Source: JBCCTX01 sp964468435 (GTDB lineage: Bacteria; Bacteroidota; Bacteroidia; J057). Taken from it: 32,209 nucleotides of DNA. The stretch covers positions 1 to 32,209 of the forward strand of contig CAYXVE010000054.1 of assembly GCA_964468435.1 (NCBI GenBank), read 5' to 3'. The position numbers and the translations under genes were made by a program. The notes below the pieces were generated by a model, which was not told the origin of the DNA, made no database searches, and was given only the letters and a program-made list of their open reading frames with translations. Shown in pieces: positions 24,097-32,143 of the stretch (its first letter is position 1; each line of letters opens with the position of its first letter).

Positions 24097-24568
24097 TTTG
24101 AAAAAGTATCCTACTTTCCAATTTTCAGGAGATGAAGGCGGTGGCGATATTATTGCCAACATCAATATCCTCAACCATTATATCGGGATGCAAAAAATTG
24201 AGCCGGACGCCATTCCGGAGCTGCAATACTTTCCGTATGTAATTTATGCCATGATGGGCTTAGGCTTGGTAGCGGTCTTGTTAAACCGGGCTTGGGGTTA
24301 CTTAGCGTGGTTCGTTGTCATTAGTGTTTTAGGGGTATTGGGGGTGTATGATTTTTATTTATGGATGTACGACTACGGCCATAACTTAGACCCCATGGCG
24401 CCTGTAAAAGTACCCGGGATGACCTACATGCCGCCGCTTTTAGGGGAAAAAGACTTGTTGAATTTTTATGTAAAATCCTATCCAAGGCTAGGGACTATCT
24501 TACTGACTATTTCAGTCTTATTGTCTTTTGCCGCCTTTTGGGTACGGAGAAAAAAAACAGCGATATGA
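24092..24568 (+). pseudogene. nos-cluster membrane protein, N-terminally truncated
   Basis: The reading starts with TTG and 158 codons follow. SGDEGGGDIIANINILNHYI matches the region (S/G)xIxIINxLNHYIGM of the membrane protein that precedes nosL in Bacteroidota nos clusters. It is followed by three hydrophobic segments, MYDYGHNLDPMAPVKVPGMTY and PPLLGEKDLLNFYVKSYP, all typical. The usual N-terminus of about 40-50 residues with the first membrane segment is absent, because the homology begins at about 24117, next to the half repeat. The rest is well preserved and may still be translated, since its stop overlaps the nosL start (ATGA). Its role in nitrous oxide reductase maturation is unproven. 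Confidence 0.75.
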
Positions 24569-24990
24569 AAACAATATTAAACGGTGTTGTGCTTCTACTG
24601 CTTTTGGCGGTTGCTTGCCAGCCCAGCACGGAAGCCGTACCTATTGATTTCGGCAAAGACCAATGTGTCTATTGCAAGATGACAATTTCCAACCCCAAAT
24701 TTGGGGCAGAGCTGATTACCGATAAGGGGCGGGTACTAAAATACGACGCCGTCGAGTGCATGGTCAATCAGCTGAACGAAGAAGCGATCGAATATCAAAA
24801 ATTGTACGCCGTTCCATTCGACCAACTGAAGCAGTTGAAAGCGGTGGGCGATTTGCGCTTCCTCATCACCCCCGATATTCGCAGCCCGATGGGAGCTAAT
24901 TTGTCCGCTTATTCGGATACGTCTCAATTGGACGAACAATATCATCCCCAATTGATGAGATGGGAGCAATTAACCAAAGAACTTCAATAA
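24565..24990 (+). CDS. nosL: NosL, copper chaperone lipoprotein
   Basis: The 141-residue lipoprotein (signal ending LLAVAC) carries the NosL motif CVYCKMTISNPKFGAELI (about residues 33-50), where Cys and Met residues bind Cu(I), and the later RSPMGANLSAYSDTSQL motif. NosL delivers Cu(I) to apo-NosZ, the periplasmic nitrous oxide reductase. The ATG at 24565 is chosen because it starts the lipoprotein signal and overlaps the preceding stop by 4 bases. The next gene starts directly after the stop. nosZ is not in the window. Confidence 0.93.
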   Translation: MKTILNGVVLLLLLAVACQPSTEAVPIDFGKDQCVYCKMTISNPKFGAELITDKGRVLKYDAVECMVNQLNEEAIEYQKLYAVPFDQLKQLKAVGDLRFLITPDIRSPMGANLSAYSDTSQLDEQYHPQLMRWEQLTKELQ

Positions 24991-26244
24991 ATGAGAAGCA
25001 TAGCTTTCAGGCTTATCCTGCTAGGTTTGTGGCTGTTGTCCATAAACCAGGCCGTGGCCAAAACCATAACGGTAAGCAAAGGCCAGGCGCCTGCCTCCAT
25101 CACCGGCGCATTAGAAATGGCCAATGCCGGGGATAGCATCCTTGTGAAAGAGGGGACTTATCGGGAAAGGGTCATTATTATCAATAAACCCGTTACGCTA
25201 TTCACTACCGAAAATGCGAAGATAGATGCCGGTGGAGTGGCCGAAGACATTTTTATCGTGCAAGCCGACGATGTGCGCATTGTGGGGTTTCAGTTCGTGA
25301 ATGTGGGCGTCAGCTTTTTGAAAGAAGCGGCAGCTATTCGGTTGGTACACTGCCGGAACGCTCAGATCGCGCACAATCAGATAGACAGCTGCTTTTTCGG
25401 GATTTACGTCGAGTACGGCAAAGGGGCCATCATCCAGAGCAACAACATCCACGGTGCCTTTGAAGACGAAGCCTCGGCCGGCAATGCCATCCACGCTTGG
25501 AAGGGCAATAGCCTGCACATTAGCAACAACCTGACGACCGGGCACCGGGACGGGATTTACTTCGAGTTTGTGGACAACAGCCGGATTGAAAACAACATCA
25601 GCCAATTCAACCTCCGGTACGGGCTGCATTTTATGTTTTCCAACGACGACGTTTACCAAAACAACCATTTTCAGGATAATGGTGCTGGGGTGGCGGTGAT
25701 GTTTTCTCGGAATATTATTATGAAAAACAATCAGTTTGTGCACAATTGGGGCGGGGCGGCTTATGGGCTGCTACTTAAAGAAATCAGTGATGGGCGGATA
25801 GAAGGTAATCAATTTATACAGAATACAGTTGGCATTTTAGCAGAAGGGGCTAATAGATTGCAGATCGTTGAGAATGAGTTCAAGCTCAACGGGACGGCAA
25901 TGGATATGAAAGGCAACTGTTTAGACAACGTTATTCAAAAAAATAATTTTGTTGCTAACACTTTTGAAGTCGTCACGAATACCAAATCGAATAACAATCA
26001 TTATGCTCAAAATTATTGGAGCAATTACAGCGGCTACGACCGCGACCGGGATGGCTTTGGGGATGTGCCCTACCGCCCGGTGAACCTCTTTGCCAAAGTA
26101 ACCAACGAAGTGCCTTCGGCTACTTTTTTGCTGCACAGCCCCTTTGTGCGGTTGATGGAAGTGGCAGAAAAGATTTTCCCGCAGTTCATCCCCAAAACCC
26201 TGGTAGATGGCCGCCCTAAAATGAAGCCTTACGACTATGATTAA
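24991..26244 (+). CDS. nosD: NosD, periplasmic beta-helix copper-site maturation protein
   Basis: The 417-residue product has a signal peptide (MRSIAFRLILLGLWLLSINQ ... AK) and a right-handed beta-helix of CASH repeats, for example GIYVEYGKGAIIQSNNIHGA, DGIYFEFVDNSRIENNIS, GLHFMFSNDDVYQNNHF and GVAVMFSRNIIMKNNQF. It ends in NYWSNYSGYDRDRDGFGDVP and YRPVNLF, the NosD C-terminal signature. NosD works with NosF and NosY to assemble the CuZ centre of NosZ. It overlaps nosF by 8 bases. Length is normal and no defect is seen. Confidence 0.95.
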   Translation: MRSIAFRLILLGLWLLSINQAVAKTITVSKGQAPASITGALEMANAGDSILVKEGTYRERVIIINKPVTLFTTENAKIDAGGVAEDIFIVQADDVRIVGFQFVNVGVSFLKEAAAIRLVHCRNAQIAHNQIDSCFFGIYVEYGKGAIIQSNNIHGAFEDEASAGNAIHAWKGNSLHISNNLTTGHRDGIYFEFVDNSRIENNISQFNLRYGLHFMFSNDDVYQNNHFQDNGAGVAVMFSRNIIMKNNQFVHNWGGAAYGLLLKEISDGRIEGNQFIQNTVGILAEGANRLQIVENEFKLNGTAMDMKGNCLDNVIQKNNFVANTFEVVTNTKSNNNHYAQNYWSNYSGYDRDRDGFGDVPYRPVNLFAKVTNEVPSATFLLHSPFVRLMEVAEKIFPQFIPKTLVDGRPKMKPYDYD

Positions 26245-26965
26245 GATCGAAAATATCACTAAAAAATACGGCAGGCAGCAAGTGCTCAATGGCATCAACC
26301 TAGACTTGACGGCTGGCCAAAGCATAGCCCTGATCGGCCCCAATGGCTCGGGCAAAACAACGCTCATAAAGGCAATCCTGGGCTTGGTCCAACCCGATAG
26401 CGGGCAGATCAAAGTAGGGCAGCAGGACATTACCGCAAGCCCGGCTTACCGAAAAGACATTGGCTACATGCCACAGTTGAGCCGCTTTCCGGAGCGGATG
26501 AAGGTACGGCAACTGTTTGCGCTTATCCGGAATATCCGCAAGTCAGTGCCCGAAATGGGCTACGACCGGTCGTTGTACAAGGATTTTGGTATTGCCGATA
26601 TGGAGCACAAAGCGCTGGGCACGCTGTCCGGTGGCATGAAGCAGCAGGTGAGCGCGGCATTGGCTTTTTACTTCCGACCGGAAATCATCATCCTCGATGA
26701 ACCTACGGCAGGGCTGGACCCGTTGTCGAATGAAATTTTGAAAGCAAAGATCAATCAGTGCATAACGGGCCACCGCCTCGTGCTCACGACTTCGCACATT
26801 TTGAGCGATCTCGATGACATTTGCAACCACGTCATTTACTTGATGGAAGGGGAAGTACGCTTTAACCAACCTATAGCAGCCATTCAAAGCCAAACCGGAG
26901 AAACGCGGCTGAACAAAATGGTCGTCAAACTCCTGCAAAACAACGCAACCCATGAACAGTATTAG
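26237..26965 (+). CDS. nosF: NosF, ABC transporter ATP-binding protein
   Basis: The 242-residue ATPase has Walker A GPNGSGKTT (residues 34-42), the NosF-type Q-loop IGYMPQLSRFPERM, the signature LSGGMKQQVSAALAF, Walker B IIILDEPTAGLDP and H-loop TTSH. It powers the NosDFY complex during NosZ maturation. Both ends overlap neighbours (8 bases with nosD, 14 bases with nosY), so the operon is tightly coupled. It is more GC-rich than the ATPase at 10608. Confidence 0.95.
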   Translation: MIKIENITKKYGRQQVLNGINLDLTAGQSIALIGPNGSGKTTLIKAILGLVQPDSGQIKVGQQDITASPAYRKDIGYMPQLSRFPERMKVRQLFALIRNIRKSVPEMGYDRSLYKDFGIADMEHKALGTLSGGMKQQVSAALAFYFRPEIIILDEPTAGLDPLSNEILKAKINQCITGHRLVLTTSHILSDLDDICNHVIYLMEGEVRFNQPIAAIQSQTGETRLNKMVVKLLQNNATHEQY

Positions 26966-27719
26966 CTGGAGCATTGCGCTCGACCTACTTAAAAACCGGG
27001 CTATTATCATTTACGGTATTGTACTGGCCATGCTGGGCTGGGGCATGTTTTTGGTAGAAAGCCAGCCGGAAAAAACCATTCTTGCTTTACTGCAAGTCAC
27101 GCTGATCATCTTGCCGCTGGTCACGAGTGTTTTTGCTACGATGTACTACTACAACGCTGCCGAGTTCATACACCTTTTGCTCATTCAGCCGGTGCGCCGG
27201 GGCAAGATCATCAGGGGGGTATTCGCGGGCCTGTCGGGCGGATTTGTGCTTTCTTATCTGCTTGGGGTGGGGCTGCCGTTGCTGTTGTTTTACCCGACGG
27301 CAGCGAGTCTGTATTTGATTACCGCGGGCGTATTGTTGAGCGTGGTTTTCACGGGCATCGCCCTGTTGGTGAGTACGCATCAGCAGGACAAAGCCCGCAG
27401 CATGGGCATCGTTTTGCTGCTCTGGGTGTTCTTTGCCTTTATCTACGACGGCGCACAGTTGCTGATCATGTACCAACTGGCAGAATACCCGATTGAGCGA
27501 GGTATCCTTCTGGCTACCTTTTTTAACCCTGTGTCTATTGCCCGCATACTGGTGGTCATACAGACGGAAGCGGCAGCGCTTCTGGGCTTGTCGGGCGCCA
27601 TCTTTCAGGACTTTTTCGGGAGCTTCAGGGGTAGCTTGATGGCCGTGCTTGTCTTGTTGGTTTGGGGCGTTGTGCCTTATGTTTTCAGCCGGCGGAAGTT
27701 TTTAATGCGTGATTTTTAA
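26952..27719 (+). CDS. nosY: NosY, ABC transporter permease
   Basis: The 255-residue permease has six hydrophobic segments. Typical motifs are YYYNAAEFIHLLLIQPVRRG (about residues 66-85), AGLSGGFVLSYLLGVGLPLL and ALLVSTHQQDKARSMGIVLL, followed by FFNPVSIARI. It is the membrane partner of NosF and NosD. Start overlaps nosF by 14 bases. A 53-base gap follows before the CopD-like gene. Confidence 0.94.
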   Translation: MNSISWSIALDLLKNRAIIIYGIVLAMLGWGMFLVESQPEKTILALLQVTLIILPLVTSVFATMYYYNAAEFIHLLLIQPVRRGKIIRGVFAGLSGGFVLSYLLGVGLPLLLFYPTAASLYLITAGVLLSVVFTGIALLVSTHQQDKARSMGIVLLLWVFFAFIYDGAQLLIMYQLAEYPIERGILLATFFNPVSIARILVVIQTEAAALLGLSGAIFQDFFGSFRGSLMAVLVLLVWGVVPYVFSRRKFLMRDF

Positions 27720-27772
27720 CAGTAAAAAATGATGGACAGGTACTTTATGTTAATTCTTAAAAATCACTAAAA

Positions 27773-28252
27773 ATGGACTATCTCGCGCTCGCTCGGGTTA
27801 TTCACGTCATTGCCGTTATTTTATGGATTGGCGGTGTGGCAATGGTTACCACCGTACTCATTCCCGCAATAAAGAACATGAAATCAAAAGAGGAGCAAAT
27901 AAAAACCTTTGAAATGATGGAAGGTAAATTTGCCACGCAAGCAAAAGCGACCACTTTGCTGACAGGATTGACAGGATTTTATATGCTTTACGAACTTAAT
28001 GCCTGGGGGCGATATTTTGATCACAGATTTTGGTGGATACACGCTATGACTTTGGTGTGGATATTCTTTTCCTTAATCCTGTTCGTTTTAGAACCACTCC
28101 TACTTCATAAAGTATTTAAAAAATATGCAAATGAAAACCCTGAAATAACTTTCGCCATCATGCACCGTGTGCACTGGATTTTGTTAATCTTAAGTTTAAT
28201 TACAATCGGAGGAGCTGAGGCTGAAAGTCATGGGTGGCTTTTGATAAAATAG
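27773..28252 (+). CDS. CopD-like four-helix membrane protein
   Basis: The 159-residue product has four membrane segments. Histidines stand in RVIHVIAVILWIGG (near residue 11), FWWIHAMTLVW (about 85) and MHRVHWILLILS (about 127), and a last segment ends GGAEAESHGWLLIK. This resembles the CopD / DUF2269 type of heme- or copper-associated membrane proteins, which often accompany nos or cytochrome oxidase genes in Bacteroidota. It follows nosY in the same direction and may belong to the same transcript. Copper or heme binding is inferred from the membrane histidines. Confidence 0.6.
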   Translation: MDYLALARVIHVIAVILWIGGVAMVTTVLIPAIKNMKSKEEQIKTFEMMEGKFATQAKATTLLTGLTGFYMLYELNAWGRYFDHRFWWIHAMTLVWIFFSLILFVLEPLLLHKVFKKYANENPEITFAIMHRVHWILLILSLITIGGAEAESHGWLLIK

Positions 28253-28356
28253 TTGTCCTTTTTTGTATCAAAACTTGGAAATAAAAACAGCAATTCCACA
28301 AAAAATTTTATTAGGGGCTTAAATAGATAAAGCCCGAATCGCTCATACGGTATATA

Positions 28357-28463
28357 GGATATAGGCAATAGTGGGTGTAATGGTAAATCAAAGATTAAGG
28401 AATCTAGCAATCGTTGTGCTAAAGCGAAAGTTTGTACATTTAGGTCCCCTACTGCTCATACTC
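28357..28463 (+). repeat. Degenerate attC-like inverted repeat 4
   Basis: GGATATAGGCAATAGTGGG (28357-28375) pairs imperfectly with CCCCTACTGCTCATACTC (28446-28463). Loop sequence GTGCTAAAGCGAAAGTTTG resembles GTGCTAAACCGAAAAGTTAG in the element at 19223. The outer conserved ends are not recognisable. Confidence 0.4.
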
Positions 28464-28679
28464 TAGGCCGTTTTTTTACTGGTATCTCTTTGTGGTGCAC
28501 ATCGCAAAAGTCCCGGCATTATTCTGGTTGAGATGTAAAAAGTCCTGATGAGCGCGCATAAGGACAGTTGATCAATTACCATGGAGGCTACACCCAGTAG
28601 ATCCCGATTAGGATAATGTTCAATAGCAAAAATACATTTTCGTAGTGCCATCTTTGATACTCATAAAAACTTTAACAGA

Positions 28680-29134
28680 TGGAATCGAAAAGTTTATTCA
28701 TGCAAGTTGTCTATACCCATGCAGCGGGCATTGATGTGGGTAGTAAGGAGTACTTTGTTGCCACTGGTCAAGGAGTAGATCAGGTCAGCTGTTTGGGGGC
28801 GTATGCCGAAGACTTGAAGGCACGGGTACCGCATCTTTAAAACAATGAATTTACCCCAGTTGCCTTGGAGATTACGAGATCTTATTGGCAAAACCTATTT
28901 ATAGAACTCATCTATGAAGGTTTATCCGTTAGGCTATATAATGAACGATTTACCAAACAGGCGAGCCGCGAGAAGACCGATGTGTTGGACTGTCAGTGGA
29001 TAGAAAAACTACATACACGGGGTTTGTTGCCTTCCTGTTTTTTGCCGGATGAGCAGATTGAGAAGCTGCGCACCCTTTGCCGCCACTGCTCAAAGATGAT
29101 TGATCAGAATAAAAGCAAAATTGAAAATGATTAA
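28680..29134 (+). pseudogene. IS110-family transposase, N-terminal fragment with internal stop
   Basis: The frame starts MESKSLFMQVVYTHAAGIDV, with GIDVGSKEYFVATG carrying the first Asp of the IS110 DEDD site. It meets a TAA after KARVPHL (28838-28840), then continues FTPVALEITRSYWQNLFIEL and EKTDVLDCQWIEKLHTRGLL, which hold the expected Glu and Asp. It ends at 29134 at about residue 150. The C-terminal half with the Ser-containing domain is missing, and no element ends are visible. It is a dead insertion sequence remnant. Confidence 0.85.
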
Positions 29135-29223
29135 CAACCTGATAATCAATAATATAATTTGACGTTAGTCATAATTGTGAAAAGGTCTATAGACAGATAT
29201 GATTACACAATTACTCAAAAAAA

Positions 29224-29254
29224 TTTGCCAGTTCAAAAATTATCTGTAATTTTG
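29224..29254 (+). promoter_or_regulatory. Promoter of the second marR gene
   Basis: TTTG (29224-29227), 19 bases, then TAATTTTG (29247-29254) match the Bacteroidota -33/-7 pattern (TTTG, TAnnTTTG). The marR start is 17 bases downstream. Confidence 0.6.
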
Positions 29255-29270
29255 TTGCGTATTTAACAAT

Positions 29271-29711
29271 ATGAATGAGGTCTTTAAATTTGAAACATCC
29301 TTTGGCCGGGTTTTGGGCTCTGCCCACATGGCGATGTTCCGGTACTTGAGCAGACTCATGCGAGACGAGGGTCTCCCGATCACGCCTGACCAATTTAGGG
29401 TGCTTACGCATTTGTGGGGAAAAGATGGCTTGCAGCAGTCCGAACTGGCCATTTGCACCAATCGAAACCGGGCTAATGTAACGCGGATTATTGACATACT
29501 CGAAAAAAAAGACATTGTGAAAAGGATGCCTGATCCAGACGACCGCAGGGTTCACAAAATTTATCTGACAGAAAAAGGGAAGGCACTCAGAGAACCTACT
29601 GCACGTTGCGCTTTACAATCCATTGAAGACTCTCTAAAGGGGGTGTCAAAAGAGGAAGTGGAAATTTGTAAAAAGGTCTTATTGAAAATAAAAGAAAATG
29701 TAACGAATTAA
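29271..29711 (+). CDS. MarR-family transcriptional regulator (second)
   Basis: This 146-residue winged-helix regulator has the helix-turn-helix TPDQFRVLTHLWGKDGLQQ and SELAICTNRNRANVTRIIDI, and the wing KDIVKRMPDPDDRRVHKIYL, with the DxDDRR motif typical of MarR. It differs clearly from the MarR protein at 22094. It heads a same-strand run of five genes (to 31935) with gaps under 90 bases or overlaps, so it probably controls them. Confidence 0.9.
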   Translation: MNEVFKFETSFGRVLGSAHMAMFRYLSRLMRDEGLPITPDQFRVLTHLWGKDGLQQSELAICTNRNRANVTRIIDILEKKDIVKRMPDPDDRRVHKIYLTEKGKALREPTARCALQSIEDSLKGVSKEEVEICKKVLLKIKENVTN

Positions 29712-29749
29712 GAAACTATTTTGAACATTTTTAAAAAAATCAAACCAAG

Positions 29750-30298
29750 ATGATGCAACTAAAGAAGGTACTTTGTACAGTACTACTACTACTTTCCTTT
29801 ACAGGTTGCAGTACCTATCAATCGAAACCAAACCAGGAAGCAAATAATACGGTATCTCTGTCTAAAATTGTCACTGAGCATTTAAGGGCGGTAGAAAATG
29901 GAAACTGGGCTCAAGCGGAGAGCTACCTGGCAGAAGATTATAAAATGAAGATGGACGGCATGCCTTTCTTTGTAAGCATTAAAAAGGAAAATGCCCTCGA
30001 CATGCACAAGGCAAGAAAGAAAGCTTTTCCCGATTTTAAATTTAACGAAGTGATAGAGGATACCAGCGAAAATCAGATAAAAATTGTGGTTTATCTAACC
30101 GGTACCCACACTGGGCTTTTGGATTATCCCAAGAGGATTGGCATTCCCAAAACTGAAGCAACGGGTAAAAAAATCGATTTACCGGCTGAGTATTTCATTT
30201 ACAGCGTTGAAGATGATAAGATTGTACATACCTATGGTGAAATTCCCGAAGGGCACGGGCCGGATGCGTTAATGAAACAGCTTGATATTGAAGAGTGA
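29750..30298 (+). CDS. SnoaL/NTF2-like lipoprotein
   Basis: The 182-residue product has a lipoprotein signal ending SFTGC (Cys at about residue 20) and a SnoaL-like domain: IVTEHLRAVENGNWAQAESY, LAEDYKMKMDGMP, KKAFPDFKFNEVIED and a C-terminal strand EYFIYSVEDDKIVHTYGEIP. The pattern matches SnoaL-type polyketide-cyclase-like proteins, which bind small ligands; most lack a known role. A second ATG directly after the first could also be used. Confidence 0.75.
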   Translation: MMQLKKVLCTVLLLLSFTGCSTYQSKPNQEANNTVSLSKIVTEHLRAVENGNWAQAESYLAEDYKMKMDGMPFFVSIKKENALDMHKARKKAFPDFKFNEVIEDTSENQIKIVVYLTGTHTGLLDYPKRIGIPKTEATGKKIDLPAEYFIYSVEDDKIVHTYGEIPEGHGPDALMKQLDIEE

Positions 30299-30385
30299 AT
30301 CAAACTTTTTTTGATCGTATTGTTGCGTAATAAACTATTGCGTAGTATACTTTTAAGCAAAAATTTAAACCCGAAAAATGTAATT

Positions 30386-30739
30386 ATGGACCTGATAGAA
30401 AAAATAGAAGGTAGCCCGCAAGCTCCGGTGGTGGTGCTGTTTGGCGGAAGCCCTTATCGCAGAGACGAGGTGATAAAACTGATCGCTCAAATAGGAGATG
30501 TAACAGTGTATGGCACACTGAGCGAGGAAGAAGGAATGGCGAAAATTGAAGAGCTCGACCGAAAGGTGGATTTGGTGTTAATTGGCGGACGGTATTCTGA
30601 CGAGCAGCGCGAACGCATCCAAACCTGGCTGACGGAAAAAACACCCGGAGTAGCACTCTCTCAACCGGGTGTTGAGTATTCCTATTCCAACGAAAATATT
30701 CAAATGGATATCAAACAAAAACTAAACACGCTAAAATGA
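30386..30739 (+). CDS. Small alpha/beta protein of unknown function
   Basis: The 117-residue product has alternating strands and helices: PVVVLFGGSPYRRDEVIKLI, VTVYGTLSEEEGMAKIEEL, VDLVLIGGRYSDEQRERI. This looks like a small Rossmann- or receiver-like fold (three to four strands, no receiver phospho-Asp motif). The start at 30386 is preferred over an upstream ATG at 30311, since the extra residues are basic and non-conserved in appearance and the gap then holds a leader. Its stop overlaps the next start (ATGA), so it is coupled to the SRPBCC gene. I do not recognise a named family. Confidence 0.65.
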   Translation: MDLIEKIEGSPQAPVVVLFGGSPYRRDEVIKLIAQIGDVTVYGTLSEEEGMAKIEELDRKVDLVLIGGRYSDEQRERIQTWLTEKTPGVALSQPGVEYSYSNENIQMDIKQKLNTLK

Positions 30740-31242
30740 AAAAAATGATTTTATACTTCATTATCGGACTGGTGGTGGTCGTCATAGCCCTGAGCTTTAC
30801 CAGCTTTGAGATCAACGAAAAAGTGGAGATTCAAGCTCCAGTAGAAAAAGTTTGGGTTACCATCATTGATTTTGAATCCTATTTCGAATGGAATAGCCAG
30901 CTCGAATACCTGGGCGGAAAGGTGGAACCCGGCAGGCAACTACACCTCAAATTATCTGCTGCAGGTGCCGAACCCTACGCATTTAAACCCATCATTAGTC
31001 ATTGGGAAGAGCACAAACAATTTGCCTGGTTGGCGCGAACAGGTTTGCCGCGCATTTTTGATGGCGAACATTTCTTCGAGTTGGAAAAGATCGATGACAG
31101 TATCACCCTGGTGACCAATCGGGAGGAATACCGGGGCGTGCTATCCCTTATCATGAAAAACCTGCCCATGATGAAGGATGCGCCTACCGGCTTTAAAAAG
31201 ATGAATGTAGAACTTAAAAATCACATCGAAAATGAACAGTAA
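30736..31242 (+). CDS. Membrane-anchored SRPBCC (polyketide cyclase/START-like) protein
   Basis: The 168-residue product has one N-terminal membrane segment (ILYFIIGLVVVVIALSF) and an SRPBCC domain: VEIQAPVEKVWVTIIDFESY and FEWNSQLEYLGGKVEPGRQL, then HWEEHKQFAWLARTGLPRIF and DGEHFFELEKID. SRPBCC domains bind hydrophobic ligands in a deep cavity. Here the domain would face the periplasm or the cytoplasmic membrane surface. It overlaps both neighbours by a few bases, consistent with an operon. Confidence 0.82.
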   Translation: MKKMILYFIIGLVVVVIALSFTSFEINEKVEIQAPVEKVWVTIIDFESYFEWNSQLEYLGGKVEPGRQLHLKLSAAGAEPYAFKPIISHWEEHKQFAWLARTGLPRIFDGEHFFELEKIDDSITLVTNREEYRGVLSLIMKNLPMMKDAPTGFKKMNVELKNHIENEQ

Positions 31243-31439
31243 ATTTAGCATCGCAGTAATTGTATTGCTGACATGCCCACCATGGGCCAGGGCACAGGAA
31301 ATGGCGCCCGAACGAACAATTTCCGTTGAAGTCAATCCGCTGGCTCAAAATCAGCAGTGATACGCAGGTAGGTTCGCTCAACTTCGAGCCATTGGCCACC
31401 CAGTTTTCACCTAGCATCATCCTAGGCTACGCTTTTTAA
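31232..31439 (+). pseudogene. Remnant of an exported (outer-membrane-type) protein gene
   Basis: The ATG at 31232, overlapping the SRPBCC stop, opens a signal peptide (MNSKFSIAVIVLLTCPPWAR, AQ) and 20 more residues, stopping at 31358. In another frame the sequence ends as SLNFEPLATQFSPSIILGYA-F-stop (31437). The final aromatic strand is like the C-terminus of a beta-barrel protein. Signal and tail are thus joined across a deletion and frame change, with the body missing. Confidence 0.5.
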
Positions 31440-31476
31440 TCAATAAATCAGTTTTTAACTTTTAAATCAATTTATT

Positions 31477-31935
31477 ATGAGTATTACAACACAGGATTTA
31501 CTGGAAATCCAAAATTTGGTGACGTCTTATTTTGTCCACACCGACAATAAAAACATAAAGGCTTTTATGGACTGCTGGGTAAGCCCCGAAGAATTTGAAG
31601 GCTACGACAGTGGTGCTTTTGGCAACATGGAAACCTGGCAAGAGCTTCGCGAGTTTGAAGCCAACCATGTAGGCGAGGGTGGTGATGCCAACGGCAAGCG
31701 TCACCAGGCGACCAATTTGGTCATCAACCCCGTTTCTGAAACAAAGGTAAAAGTAACACACGACATGTTGGTGTTTGAAGTAGCCGAAATTCCATTTTTG
31801 GTGGCCTCGGGGCGCTATAACGACAGCCTGGTGGTGAAAACCGACAAGGGCTGGAAATTCAAATGGAGGAAATTAGAGGTAGATACCGGTTTCTTCAAGC
31901 TCATGGAAAAATGGCAGGCTGGTCAGTCCACCTGA
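31477..31935 (+). CDS. SnoaL-like (NTF2 fold) protein
   Basis: The 152-residue protein has no signal peptide. It has the SnoaL_4-like pattern: LLEIQNLVTSYFVHTDNKNI, FMDCWVSPEEFEGYDSGAFG, a middle His-rich turn (ANHVGEGGDANGKRHQATNL) and RYNDSLVVKTDKGWKFKWRK. Members include dehydratases and isomerases of small ligands, but most are uncharacterised. It is cytoplasmic, unlike the lipoprotein of the same fold at 29750, and closes the MarR-headed cluster. Confidence 0.75.
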   Translation: MSITTQDLLEIQNLVTSYFVHTDNKNIKAFMDCWVSPEEFEGYDSGAFGNMETWQELREFEANHVGEGGDANGKRHQATNLVINPVSETKVKVTHDMLVFEVAEIPFLVASGRYNDSLVVKTDKGWKFKWRKLEVDTGFFKLMEKWQAGQST

Positions 31936-32087
31936 GAGAAGATTCCAGAACTTAAATAGCATAGGCAATAATGGTTTGGGATGTCCCTGAATCATTGTTG
32001 CTTCTATTGAATAAGGGATAAATAAGTAATTGAATTTCAAAACCTAATAACGAAGTTGTCTAAAGTTTTTGGAATGATTTGAAAAGC

Positions 32088-32143
32088 AGTTGCAGCGAGT
32101 TAAGTTTGAAAATTCGACCTAACTCCCAAAACCCACTGCAACT
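32088..32143 (+). repeat. Inverted repeat directly before the IS5-like transposase start
   Basis: AGTTGCAG (32088-32095) and CTGCAACT (32136-32143) are exact inverted copies; extended, AGTTGCAGCGAGTT pairs with AAACCCACTGCAACT with few mismatches. It may be the element's end or a leader hairpin. Confidence 0.4.

Noticed and set aside
25198..25743. Leftward 181-codon frame inside nosD
   Set aside because: It is a shadow of the GC-rich nosD coding strand; nosD is clearly the real gene.
28463..28651. Leftward open frame of 62 codons (MALRKCIFAIEHYPNRDLLG...)
   Set aside because: It has a protein-like beginning but overlaps the degenerate inverted repeat, changes character halfway and matches no family I know; not supported as a gene.
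29246..29261. Possible fifth Zur-like site before the second marR (TGTAAT-TTT-GTTGCG)
   Set aside because: The arms match at too few positions, and the downstream genes have no metal link; the TTTG belongs to an ordinary promoter.
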